Positions 11,896 through 23,789 of a stretch of DNA of 64,000 nt are shown piece after piece. The DNA comes from Colletotrichum lupini (taxonomy: Eukaryota; Ascomycota; Sordariomycetes; Glomerellales; Glomerellaceae). The notes beneath the pieces were generated by a model. It had not been told where the DNA came from and ran no database searches. It was given only the letters and a program-made list of their open reading frames with translations. Both the position numbers and the translations under genes were made by a program. Position 1 is the stretch's first letter, and the number at the start of each line of letters is the position of its first letter. The stretch covers positions 1,426,001 through 1,490,000 of the forward strand of contig NC_064673.1 in NCBI RefSeq assembly GCF_023278565.1. Direction: 5' to 3'.

Positions 11896-13824
11896 AGTCA
11901 ATTCTCTGAAAGAGCACATATTCATATTGATCCTAGTGCTACTTCACCACGATCTCCCCCTCTTCTTTGATAATCTGCCTGTGATATTCCTATTGCGTTA
12001 CGCAGCCTCTTGCCGTCACACTCACCCCATTCTGGTTTCAAAGTGTTTGGGTACGTTACCAAGAACTGAGAGCGTGAGGTAGCATCTGCCTTTGGACGGC
12101 CAATCGATCATCATCTATCCAAATGAGCAAGCTTGTAGACATGCCTGGACTTTCGTTCAGTAGCACGCTTTGCCGCTCTTTCGGCATCTCCAATTGCTTG
12201 CCCGCGATGATCAGGACCTTCCCTCTTGGAAATTACAGATTGAGCCAGACTTACCCAAGGGGCTAAGGGTCGAGCAGATGCATATCACTACGCGAACAAG
12301 GCAGTGCTTGATTTTGCCCGACGCCTTCTTCCGAGTAACACTGAAGGCTTATCCGTTCGAGGCGGAGACATTGCGCCCAGATTGACCCCGCTGTATCTAC
12401 TTGAGGCCGGCGGCAGCAAAGAAGGCTCCTAGCCATCCCGCCGACGACGGTCAGCATAGCTGAATTTCGGCACAGCAGTCGCCAAGTGTAGTGCAACGTT
12501 GTTGAAGCAAGATAAGGCAGACAGATGGGACAAAATTGACGGCTTCGATCCAAACATACACCTAATGGCGTTGCACAATAACATGGAGGAAGATGCAGCT
12601 GACGTGATAAACACCTCGAAGCCACCACTTCCTGTTTCAAATTTCCCCTCCAACATATCAAACAGAGCAGAGGGCGCAATTGTGAATTACAGGCTTTGCT
12701 GTTGGGACATCAGGCTAAATCAAATTACAGCCCGCTGGTGCTGGAAGGAGCGGAGAGGGCGGACGGAGCGGAGGGGGAGGGAGACTTGGAATCTGAGATG
12801 GATCAATGTTGCGTGGACCGCATGTGAGATTTGGCATCATCACATACTGAAACGAGACGACATAGATGTTCCTGTTAGACTGACCTACCCCTGTCAAGCC
12901 TGGAGACGAGATTCGCAGCCCCCAAGACTCATTTGATGAGTGAATGAGCTTGAAGTGGTCAAATTGTCGATTAGTTTTGACAATGCTGGAATATAGGGAG
13001 GCGTTGAAGTCGTCAGCCTACAAGAAAGTGAGCGCTTGCATAACGACTATCTCAAGGCTGTGATAAGGCCAGAAACCCAACGTTACGTTCTGGCGCCCCT
13101 TGGTAGGATGTGAAATTTACGTCACCCCTACAAAGTCTAAGAACGTTCAACTTATCCCCAACCGAGAGATGATGAACGATGTCGTTTATAAACATGACCG
13201 AGCTCACAACGCGGGGACATCATACGATAGTCGAAAAGTTCACGGCGGTCACCCTGCATTATCAGGCTTGATTTTCTGTCAGAATGATATGGCACTGGAC
13301 TCCTCACCAGGCCCACGGAAGCAAATCCGCAAGTTGTCGGGCGTGCTCTCATCGCAAAGCTGAACTAGACGACCAGTGACCCGACTGGCGGCATTGATTG
13401 AAGATGCAAAAGCCATGTGGCATGGCAATGGTCTCGACCAGAGCCGAGTCTGTAACGCTGATCTTACGTACCAGGTACCCAACATCACGAAAAGTCGGTT
13501 TCATGAGAGAGCACATGTTTATTCATTGATCCTAATGTAACTCCACCAGTCAATCTCATCCACGAGACCCTGACTGATGGCCAGATAAACTACTAATAAC
13601 AAATAAGGTGCCCGTGGGCTACCTGTGGCCGATGTGCCACCAAAACTGAAGTCCTTTTCCCTGAACATAAAATTCCGACCGCCGGTCCTTCAGGCTTTTC
13701 CGGCCCACGCACGCCCATGTTCTTTGCTGGAAGCAGGTCGCTGAAGTAGTAGAGTAGGTATGTACACTTGACCGCGTACCGCAGAACAACACAATCAAAA
13801 AGGCCGTCGGCCACCCGCCTTCAT
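11896..13824. other. Gene-less interval with a small orphan reading frame
   Basis: This is 1.9 kb of normal composition between the copia element and the 3' end of the zinc-cluster gene. The most protein-like stretch is a plus-strand frame at about 12499-12936 (145 codons from a non-ATG start), with phrases such as DGFDPNIHLMALHNNMEEDAADVI. It has no recognisable domain, good start or splice sites, so I do not call it a gene. A stretch of about 40 bp at 11910-11949 is similar to 13505-13546 (shared AGAGCACAT and ATTGATCCTA cores), suggesting an old local duplication. Confidence 0.45.
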
Positions 13825-16800
13825 TTAGTGACCTGGGCCGTGAAGAGAGTTCTTCAACAACTCGTACATCTCATTGTCTCCGGGAGAGTAACTGTGGCCC
13901 GTCATGTTAAGAGAGCCATGTTGCTGCTGGTATGCTTGGTTGGAGGTGCTGGACCCGCTGCCGTAGTTGGCGGAAGTGGCACCTCTCGTGGCATAGCCTC
14001 CAGCGACATTGGCTGGCGTGAAAGAAGTGTTAGATCCCGAGCCAAAGCCATACCAGTTGTGTTGGTCTGGTTGAGCTGATTGCTGCTGCGTCTGGTTTGC
14101 GTAAGATCCATACGATTGTGTCTGCTGCGGCTGCGACTGTGACTGCTGCTGTTGAGGCTGCTGATTTGCGTTCCGAGAGGACGATCTTGGCTGAGTGCTG
14201 TTCGCTGCTGAACTTCGCATGTTAAACGACTGCAGGGAGGACGACTGCTGCTGGTTCGTCGATGGCTGTTGAGCATATGTGTTTGCCGCGGCCGTGGTGT
14301 TGGTATTGTTGTATGATTGCGTGTTGCGAGATTGTGACTGGCTGTTGTACAACTGTCCGGACCGCGCGTTGCCGCTGGATGTATGCTCAGTGGTGCCGGT
14401 CCTGTCGTAGTCATACGAAGGGTAAGTAGATGTTGTTGCAGATGTATTCTGTGCCGCATAAGGCTGGTAGGCGAGTCTTGTGGTGTCCAACTCTGTCGAG
14501 TTATTGCTCTGGCTGGAGTGCTTCGTATTGTAATTGTTGTAATTGCTCAAGGATTGGGCATCATTGTAAGTTGCTGAGTCCATCGTCGCTGAAGCCGATG
14601 GTTGGACGGTATGATGGGACGGTGTTGCACGGGGTTCATTGACGGGAGTACGAGTGGAGGCTCTCTGTCCAGCTCGACTCTTAGTTCGGGCTGCTTGTAC
14701 AGGGGCCTGGAATGGCGAGACCTGGGCCGGGGTGACTGTTTGCACTACTTGAGCTGCTTGCTGAGTCGGGGAAGGACGGTGTTGCCGTTGTTGCTGTGCA
14801 GCGACATGAGCCACAGCCTGTTGCGTGTTGCGATAGGATGTTTCCTGGGGAGCGACCGTGGTCGCAGCCGGCATCTGGGTCGAACTTCGCGGCCTGTGTT
14901 GCTTAGTCGTCATGGTAGGCGAAACTGTGTTCGCTGTCCGGGGAGGAGAAATGCTTTGCCAGTTTTGTACGTAACTGGGAAGAGGAACAGGGCTTTCGGC
15001 CGTGGGCTGATGCGGCTGTCCTGGTCCGGATGGCAAACTGCGCCGTGAAGAGGTCCTCGTCGCTCTCGGGCTCTTAGCCGAGGGTTGGGAGTAATTGAGA
15101 CTCGACATTGTGTCATTGCTGGCGGTTGTATAACTGTTCGCATCTGTACTCGGTTGAGTGTACGTTGCCGTACCGGTAAGAGACGGTTGCGAAAAGCTCG
15201 TGGAGACTGCCTGCTGCTCTGCGTAAGTTGCGGTGGCAGAAGGCTCGGGGTATGATGAGACACCGTGTGACATGTTCATATCGTTGGAAGCGGAATGAGT
15301 ATAGGTCATTTCGTTTGGCCCATCATTGAAGTAGTCCTGACTGGGAGCCTGCGCAGCAGGAGTGAGCATGTTGGCAACTGGCATGTTTGAAGTGTAGTCG
15401 ATCGTCTCAATGTCGTCCGGTTCTTGTTCTTCAACTTCGATCTCAGGCTCCGCCGGTTCGGTCTCGGCTTCAACCTCGGCCTCGGCGTCGTCATCGTCCT
15501 CCTCGTCCTCCACTACATCTGCAGGCCTTTCTTCCTTTTTCTTTGGTGGCATTTTATTAATCAGGGGATATTGGCATTCCACACCCTGCTCTTCACAAGA
15601 GGCGCACTCAGGCTTGGCGCGATCGCACTGGAACACATTAGTCTCTCTTACTAGACAGCTCAACGAAACAGATTCACGTACCTTGGCCTTTGCTCTTCTG
15701 CAAGCAATGCATCCACCCCTCGAAATCAGCTTCATCGGCGTGCCTGGGGGTGCCGGAATCAACTCCACTTCTTCCGCGTCTCCAGCGGCCTTCGACTTTC
15801 GAGGCCGCTTCTTCTTCTTGCCTGAGGCTGGAGATTCCAATGTGGCAGTCGTGACAGCGGCCTGTTGTGCTGTTTCCTGCTGAGGCGTGGGTGACGCGCT
15901 GGTCGAGGACGCAGCGGCATCGTTGGGATGAACGATGCGGAGTCGCTCAGCACCATACTTGACCAGCATGGCAAGTGACTCTTTCTGAAGATCCGGAGAT
16001 TGGTTGGCAAAGATACTGAACTGTTCCGTAGAAAGACTCTCGGGATCTAAGCCGCTGTCGCTAAGGAGTCTGATGGCGACCTCGCGGCGCCTAGCCGCTT
16101 CGCCGGGGGGCACATTCAGCACCGCATGTGAATGCACTCCACTTTGAACAGCGGCATCCGCCTTGGTCGGAACAGTGGTTGTTGCCTCGCCGTTGGTAGT
16201 GTCTCCAGCTGCTTGTGCGTCCTTTGCGGCTTCAGATTTCCTCTTCCTCTTCTTCGGTTGAACAGGCGTCCCATCTGGATTCAACGCCTCGCTCTTCCTC
16301 TTTCTCTTTGGCTTTGGCTCAACAGGCGTCCCGTCCGGATTCAATGCCTCGCTCTTTCGCTTTCGCGGCGTTTTCGCCTTCTTGGACTTTTCTCCCGCGG
16401 GAGTGAGAGGTGCTGGAGGTGCTGCCGGAGGAAGGGGTTTGAAGTGCTCGATCATCTCGCCCAAAGTCTTATGCAGAGGCGTGTGTTCGTACTTGACGTT
16501 GATGGTTCGGGTATTCTTTGAAAACGCAACGGTAAGCGTCCCGCGACAGTCGAAAGCTGGTCGGGCTATGTAGCTGTTAGCAGATAGAACATGCGCGCTC
16601 GAAGACGCAAAACCCTACCCTGCATTTCCGGCTCAAGCTCCTTCTGACTATACTCTCCTATGATAGTCTTATTTGGCGTCTTCTGATGTTGCCGGTTCCA
16701 AGTCACGAGAGAGTCTTTGCAGTTGTAGGTGAAGGACCACCCGTACTGGCCGCGCGAAACCTCTCTGACGACCCATGTGCTCTCATCCACCACAGAAAGA

Positions 16801-17560
16801 AGCCCAACAATATGCTTCGCCACGGCTCTCTGCATCACGGGGTTGTCGTGGGGCTGGCTGATGATGGTGTCGTAGGCGCGTATAATCTTGACGGTTTGAC
16901 CTTCGACGACCTGAGTTCGGAGGCCGCTCAGCGCTGAGTCGATATTTTCCTGCGCATCGCTGTCGCCATCGCGAATGGCGAATTCGAGGGTAGAGGGCAC
17001 CTCGAGTGTGACGGAAAGATGTTCGCATCGTGTGGGTGTCTTCTTTCGATCGAGTTCGCGACGGAGTTGGGCGGGGATGTCATCGGGATGCGCAATTGAC
17101 GGCTTATTCCTCGACGCGCTTCCGTATGAGGGCGCGAGGCCCAGCAAGGCCTCAGCCATGGTCGACTGCGGCTTCTGTCTTTGATCTCTATGGATCGACG
17201 CGGCAAGGCCGCAAAGTCGCGTTTTCGCAGTGGGCGATTGTTGGGTTGTGACGGAACAACGTTGGAGAGAGCCGAGTGACGCTTTGGTTGGAGTCGTTGG
17301 CTGGTATAGAGGCTGGGGGCGCGAAAGCGCGGTTCCGCGTCCTTCAGAAGAGTGGCGGGGGGTTTCCCAGAGTGGAGAATGGGATGGGGTGCACGTAGCA
17401 CCTCCAGCACTACTACTCGGACTTGGCTGCTGACCAATTAGCATTGGCGAAGCTTAAGGCACGCTTCCCGTAAACATACCTTTTCGTCGTCAGTCTCCAT
17501 TTGGTGAGTAGCTCCGATAGCAGTTGCCAACAACGGAGTATCTCCTGATACCGCCGCCAT
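13825..17560 (-). CDS. Zn(II)2Cys6 fungal transcription factor with N-terminal conserved domain
   Basis: Model complement(13825-15627, 15682-16565, 16619-17426, 17480-17560): three introns of 54, 53 and 53 bp, 1191 aa. The zinc cluster is C582-x2-C585-x6-C592-x6-C599-x2-C602-x6-C609, complete only after splicing out 15628-15681. It binds two zinc ions and should contact DNA; the protein is presumably nuclear. Residues about 160-330 are a compact domain (EVPSTLEFAIRDGD, RAYDTIISQPHD, VGLLSVVDESTWVVREV, ARPAFDCRGTLTVAFSKN) that I recognise as fungal but cannot name. Residues 363-408 repeat KRKSEALNPDGTPV-type units, likely an NLS. After the cluster come a PPKKK basic patch, an acidic run and a long Q/S/T/N-rich tail suited to activation. 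No Fungal_trans middle homology domain is seen. Start alternatives: ATG at 17560 with a 53-bp first intron (used here), or ATG at 17159 in a perfect ACCATGG context (1075 aa). Confidence 0.85.
15628..15681 (-). other. 54-bp intron splitting the zinc cluster, without an in-frame stop
   Basis: On the minus strand it runs GTACGT...CTAAT...CCAG. It lies between the second and third cysteine of the Zn2Cys6 motif, and removal restores the canonical C6 spacing. Its length is a multiple of three and it has no stop, so an unspliced mRNA would encode a protein with 18 extra residues (including one Cys) inside the DNA-binding knot. Confidence 0.9.
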
Positions 17561-18325
17561 TTTTATGATGCTGCGGCCAAGGGCGAGTGAAGTGGCTCGT
17601 GGAACCCTCTTCTCGTTTTTCTTGCTAGAGCTATTGGAAGAGCAAAAATTGACAGACGACGGAAAGGTGACCGTGGAAGAAAGGTTGGGGTGCTTGACAA
17701 TATGGAGGCGCGAAAGCCTCACGTTGGTGGTGCGAGACGAATAGTGTAAATGGCAGGTCGCCAAGTGGGGGAAAAGTAGGTAAGTAGGCAGAAAGCCTGG
17801 CACTCGCAAGTCGAAGTTGAAGTCATTCAGCAAAGTTCCCTGTGGATAAGGGAGCCTGAATGATCGTGTAGCCTCATCAGCGAGGCTTCGACAATCCAGT
17901 AATTATTCATATCCCACTCCTTCCTCGAGGCACTTACCACTGAGGCAATAAGCACCTGACCTTCTAGACAAGAAGCGATTCGACGCACACACACCTCCCT
18001 CAGAAGAAACATCGGCCTGGATGCATCGTTCGTCTCTGTTACCTGGATCTTGCCGCCTCATTATCAACTCAACAACGTGCGATCATGAGTCTTGTCAAGG
18101 ATATGTGTATGGCAGATTTGGCCATGAGTGTATTCATACCAGTTATCTCAATCATGCTACGTAATTTCACTAGCAAGGCAGGCGGAAGCAGACGAGTGGG
18201 ATTATAAAATTCTCATTTGTGACTACATAAAAATGGGCCAATACCGAGTAGGCATTGAGTTATTAGAGAGAGCTCATACTCCCAAGGGTATCAATGGTAT
18301 ACAAGTGACAGGTAAAGCACGAGCT

Positions 18326-21098
18326 TTAGTAGTAAATCTTCTCGTCCCAGATGGGAGGTCTGGCGCCCTCAGAATCCCAAACAAGCTTGTTCTTCTCATC
18401 CAACGTGCAGCCCTCATCGGTGATAGGGATAATCTTGCTAGTCTGAGCAATCTCGTACTTGGAAACACCGGCGGCGTCCTCAGGAATCCAGAGAAGAGGA
18501 GGCAGGCTTGAGACTGAAGGTGGGTAGTAGGCGTTATCCTGAATGTTGCCAGGGTACATCTCGTCAATCTGTGTGGGGTCGTGGGGAACAAGGGTGCGAA
18601 GGTGAAGATAGTCGGCAAAGATCCACGGCTTGAGGAAGCGGGTAACAATGTTACCGCCCTTCTCAACAACATTCTCGTCACCTCCAGGGGCGAACTTCTT
18701 GATGTTGGGGATCTTCTTCATGAAGCCGCTCGAATCGCCGTTCTGTTCCTCAGAAACGCCTCTGCCGGAATCCTTGCGGTCGATGCCCTCAATGTCGGCA
18801 CTCAGCGACTCTTCCTCGACCTGCAGGGATCTGGGAAGAGTGTACAAGAGAGGGTCCAAGACACTGTTTAGAGTGAGGTGGAAGAGGATGGAGAAGATGA
18901 GGAAGACGATCATGAGGACAAGGGGTCCAAAAGCCTTCGACACGGAAAACAGACCCACAAGGCAGATCTCTGCCAGGTAGACACCAGCAAAGAGCTGCTT
19001 GAGGGCGCGGGGGTACAAGAGACCCTTGGTGTCAATCTTGGTGTCCGTGACGAACAGAATGTTGTAACGGTAAGAAAGATAGAACAAGCCAATGCCAATG
19101 GTGGAGAAGAACAGCATCAGAGGAGCGATAAGAGCGTAGGTGATGCCTGGTTAAAGTTAGCAAGGAAACTAGGATTGAGATGGAAGTGCAGGAACTTACT
19201 GATGACAGCAATGGTAGTGTAAACAGGGAGGACGCTTCCCCACGAGATAGCAGCAAGAGTGGACCACTTGTTGTACAAAGCTCTGGGCGTATTGGTGAGG
19301 AACTTCAAAATGGCCACGAAGATGGCAAATGCAACCACCTGGGTCAAAACACCGGTGGCGAGGGTAACACCCTGGAGGATGAAGTAGCTGACGTAGAAGC
19401 TGGAGGATTTGGGAATTGCCGTGGACAGGGTGCTGAAGATGGAGCCCGGGTTGTTTGAAATTGCCTGAATGGTCGCTACAGCAGACGAGGAGACAGTCGT
19501 AATAAGAAAGACCTGAATGAGCTGGAACCAGTAGTACGCGTTCTGGGTGAAAAGCTCGACGCGGGAGTTGGAAGGCTCGCCAGAAAGCTTGGCGCAAAGA
19601 CGCATGATAATCGGCACCAAGGACATGAGCACAGCCAGAGCCACACTGGGGAGAAGGCCAGAAACGACGCCCATGATGACGTCGGGGATCTTGTCGAGCC
19701 ACGTAAGGAAGGAAACCTTCTTGAGATACGAGACTTGGGAGATAATTCCGACCACTGTGACGGGAATAGCCCAGAAAACGATAAGTGCGCTGATGAAGGC
19801 GATAACGGCATAGCGACGGATAACGCGCTGCCACCAAGATACTCTGAGAGACTTCCAGATGACCTCAGTAGGCTGGATCCCAATGTACTTGGGTGTCATC
19901 TGAAGAGCTTGGTGATGAGTGGTAACCTGGTAAGCAGCCTGGGCGTCGGATTGGGTGTAGAACTCTGCGAACACAGCCGGTACTTTCTTGGCCTTTCCAG
20001 CACGGTAGTCGGCTTGAGCGGCATCGACGGCGGGAATAAGGCGCTGGAGCTCGGAACGGCACCATTCAATGGTATCAACCTTCTTTCCAATGAGGCCCAG
20101 GAGACCAAGGCGGTGGGTAGGGCGCTTCTTCTGGGGGATCCAACGAGCAGCGGCATCGGAAGCGCCAGCCTCGGTGTCTTGAGCCGAGGGAGTTTTCTCA
20201 GGAGCACCACCCTTCTTGGCAGCCTTGAGACGAGCGGCATTTGCCAACTTGATGAGCTTCACCTGGGCCTTTTCGAGCTTCATGGCGACCTTGTCACGCT
20301 CCTCAACGAGATCGTCCAACTTCTCGGTGTCACCAGTGATCCAAACTCTCTTGATCGAGTCGCTGAAGAGTTTCTTGAACTTGGCTTCATCAAGGTACTC
20401 GTCGGGGACTGATACGAAAAGGACAGTGCGAGACGAGATTCGCTTAGAATAGGTGGGCGAAAGCAGGAAAGCCTGACGCAAGTTGATGTAGAAGATGCAC
20501 TCGCGCATGATCATGTACATGACGAAGCCATAGAATAGCCAGCCAATGAGAGCATGTGCGTACAGGCGGTTGAGTCCAGAGGAGGATGCGACGTCGATGT
20601 TGCTGTAGGTCAAGATGTCGAGCTGCTTGGCGGTGCCTCCGCCGGTAGCATTAACGGGGAAGAGGACCGGCCATGTCATAACAAGGCCGACCAGGCAGAT
20701 GGTGGCACAGATGCGGAGGAATCGAAGGAAGAGATAGGAATCGAGAGACTGGTGCTTGAGGGCGTAGACATCAGGTATCTTCCAAAAGTGACTAAACCAG
20801 TTGAACAAGCCACTGGGCAGACTTGGTGATCGCTCGCTGTGAGGCAGTCAGGATTTGAGACTCATCAAGACACAAGAATTCCCACGCACCTCTCACGCAA
20901 ACTGCCAAGATAAGTTCTCGGGGCATAAAATCGCCTTTGGCTGCGGCGAAGGATCAAGAAGATGACGAGGTAGACGCCGGCAATGGGAGCGCAGACGGCT
21001 AGAGTACTGACGAGGCCGGAAATGGAGCTGCCCGAGGTATCGTCGAGAGCCTCGCCGCGGTTGGACTGGCCGCCTTCGGCATCGCCAAGACCCGACAT
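18326..21098 (-). CDS. CSC1/OSCA/TMEM63-family (RSN1/PHM7-like) membrane channel
   Basis: Model complement(18326-19146, 19200-20836, 20890-21098): two 53-bp introns (GTGCGT..CACAG and GTAAGT..CTAAC..CCAG), 888 aa, close to the usual 800-1000 aa. It starts at ATG 21098 (MSGLGDAEGG). The family (old DUF221) forms osmo- or mechanosensitive cation channels of the plasma or internal membranes. Seen here: TM1 at about residues 29-50 (LAVCAPIAGVYLVIFLIL), two more TM segments before a conserved PTYSKRISSRTVLF.S.P junction, a large charged cytosolic domain (about 185-400) with EKLD, GKAKKVPAVFAEFYTQSDAQAAYQ and APTEVIWKSLR-like phrases, then seven hydrophobic helices including TWLDKIPDVIMGVVSGLLPS and ITYALIAPLMLFFS across the second splice junction. 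The C-terminal tail (DAAGVSKYEI..., IDRKDSGRG) is soluble. It is transcribed in the same direction as the zinc-cluster gene, 0.77 kb away. Confidence 0.93.
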
Positions 21099-23738
21099 GA
21101 TGGCGTCTAGGCGAGTTGAGACGCCTGGTGGTCGTTTCGGTTGTTGGTGTTTGTGTGTGTGCTGGGACAAAGTTGAGTCGAGAGAGAAGACGCGAGGTCA
21201 AATACGGTGGGGGTCCCTGGGGCCAAGTCGGGTATTAAACAGGGAAGGGTATCGAGGGTCGTGTGCGGTCGTGGAGAGACTCAGACAGGCGAAGGGCCGT
21301 GGACACTGGAGTCTGAACCTGAGCAGTGGGTGGGAAGAGAAAAGAAGGTCAAGGGACAGGGGGTTAAAAAAGAAGCAGTGGAAGGGGGGAAGGGTGGGGG
21401 ATGATATGTGTGGTGCGCGTTGTTGAAAAACCGGGAGTTGGGAAATGAGACGATGGGTTCGTAGCTTGTCAGGATGCTGGGATGGGCCAGGCCGAGCGTC
21501 GATCAGTTACACAAGCGACGAGGTGCCCAGAGCTCTGAGGTAACTGATTGCGCGCTGGTGAGGTGAGGTAGTGCGGTGCGCTTGCGGGCGATGGTTTGCT
21601 ATGGTCTGGCCTTCTGGTGGTGCGGTGTGCTACTGCTTTGGATACTTGGTGCAAAGCTGCAAAGGGGGTACGTCGAAGCGCAAGAGAAGAGCAGAGCAGA
21701 AGAAGCAAATAGTGACGTGACCGTAAAGTGATGGTAGCTTGGGGGAAATTGGGCGCGTCTCCCAATGTCTCAGTCCCGTTGTGCTGAAAGGAGGTGACGC
21801 CACAAGACAGCACTAGGGGCAGTGTTAGTCTATCTTTTCGTGCCCCCTTCTATTGCCTATGATTGCTGCTGTTGCTGTCACGACTGTTGCGCCAGCTCAA
21901 GTCGAGTCTAGTGTAGCTAGAAGGATGGAGATGGGGGAGTAGAGCATGGAGGGTTTCTGGGGATGAGAGAAGGAATTGTCGATCGAGCCGAGGGAGCTTA
22001 CCTTCGATGAAGCGATGAAGGGCTGCAGGCAGGAAAGAGGTTGGTCACGACGCAATAACAAGCAGATCTTGGTGGAGAATGATGGGCAGACCGACAGATG
22101 GATGGAGTCGTTGGATAAAGTCTGTGGCAGGAAGTGATGCACGAGTCGTAATGCCTCTTCACTATCGAATGTCTGCAGTCCGATGTCTCTATCTGGACAA
22201 TGCGATCCGAAAGCTTGAGATGAATCATAATACCCTTGATCCGATGAGGGGTCGTCATCGTCCCTTATTCTTATTTTCAAAGGGTCCTCTCTCTTCTCAA
22301 ACAAGCCCTCCCACTGACCAGGAAGGAGGCACACAGAGACGAAGCATGAGAGGGAGGCCACCGATAGATTCAAATTGAGAATCCCAGTTCGGCGTGGCCT
22401 AGAACGGGTTGTCACCCATTCCACACTGGTATGCCGCTGGTGCACGACACACACCAGCTGAAGACAGCTACATTGGGCCCTCCTCTTGGACCACCGTCAG
22501 CAGTGAAGGCCGACTGGGTACTGCTTGTTCATGCAATCGAGTAAAGCCTCACCTCACATGCAAAGATTGCTCCCTCACAGTGCCGGGACAGATCGTGTTG
22601 GTGGCGCGGGCAAGGGGAAACGAGGCGCGGAGGTGGTGTGTTCCAGGTTGAGCTGTCGGCAGAGCCACCGTCTCAATGGACGCTGGACGCGCCGCAGGGT
22701 TTGGAGTAGCTAGCAAAATGCCAGCCAATGCCAACTATGACGCAGACACGCAGCGCCAATCCAACTCGAACAAGCCCGTGCAACTTGCAAGTGCATTGTC
22801 TTCTCTGAGTGCACACCAGGACTGCAGGTAAGGTAGGGAGAAGTACTGCACTACTGCGTAAGCGTGGTAAGAAACATACACAGTAGAAGTCCCTTCGTCC
22901 AGACAGGGGCTAGCTCAATGTGAATGTGCCATCTTGGAGGCAGGAAGAGGTCAAGCCAAACCTGCAAACCTGCACCTTCCCAACTTCTGGCCCCACTTCT
23001 ATCTCAAAGTTGGGCATGGAAAGTTGGATCCCCTGGCAGCTTCCTGGTGTCGATGCGCCTGCCATCCTGGGAACGGAAACGCACCTACCACCAGGTGGGT
23101 TCCTCTACAGCCTATCGACAATTCCTGGCCACTCGAGGTGAAGTGGGTCGGCTGAACACTGCATGCGACGCTTCTTGATTGGCCGACGTCTTTCTAACTG
23201 GAAACCATCTCTCACGATTCAACGATGCCGTTGCCGGTTTGTGGGCACTGCCAAATCTTTTTTGCTTACTTTTTGATTAAATCTTTTTTTTTTTTCTTCT
23301 CAAGCTAGGTACGGAGTACCGTATTCTTCAACTTCTGTACCCAACTCGAGGGTCTAGATTGCCATCCAGTAGCAAAAGTCTGCAAAGTATGAATACCTAC
23401 GGAGTACACAGTTGTGGTTTTGGCTCCCTCCCGTCTGCACCTTCCCTCGGTGACCTCCAGAGGCTCAGACACCATCAAGGCCCGTTCGTTCTGACGCACC
23501 CAAACATTCGTCGCTTGTCTTGGGATGCGTTCATCTCTTTGACTTCAAACGGTCTGGTATGGTCTTCACTCTAATCCTTACAAGTCGCATTTCCTCCTTC
23601 TTCCTCTCTACCGCTACCGACCTGTCCTGATTCACGCGGCTCACTACCCGGAAACACCGTGGTCCACCAGCCCTGCCGTCCGCCGGCAGCGTCGCAGCCA
23701 GCAAATGAAACCCCCGGCAGACACCCAAAGTGCGCTGG
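21099..23738. other. Promoter/leader region of the CSC1-like gene and gene-less DNA
   Basis: This stretch of 2.6 kb runs between the CSC1-like start codon and the left end of the large AT block. About 21180-22300 is purine-rich on the plus strand, hence pyrimidine-rich in the sense of the minus-strand gene, as in fungal leaders. ORFs here are short and overlapping, with no domain. Two copies of TACGGAGTAC (23310-23319 and 23398-23407) and a poly-T run (about 23284-23295) lie near the right end. Confidence 0.45.
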
Positions 23739-23771
23739 TACGGTAGACTGCAAGAGGCACTCCGCCAAAAC
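23739..23771 (+). repeat. 33-bp inverted repeat, left copy, just outside the AT-rich block
   Basis: This 33-bp sequence beginning TACGGTAGACTGCAAGAGGC and ending GCCAAAAC is matched by the reverse complement of 36696-36728 with a single transition. It lies about 20 bp outside the point where composition drops to AT-rich. The surrounding sequence is not convincingly similar. It may be the end of a repeat interrupted by, or duplicated around, the AT block. Confidence 0.85.
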
Positions 23772-23789
23772 ACTTTTTTCATGTGTTAA

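Noticed and set aside
12499..12936. 145-codon plus-strand frame with some protein-like phrases
   Set aside because: Non-ATG start, the second half becomes Arg/Trp-rich, and there is no domain or splice site; noted only as a possible gene relic.
21469..21813. 114-codon minus-strand ORF upstream of the CSC1-like gene
   Set aside because: It lies in the pyrimidine-rich leader/promoter region, has no splice link to the channel gene and no domain.
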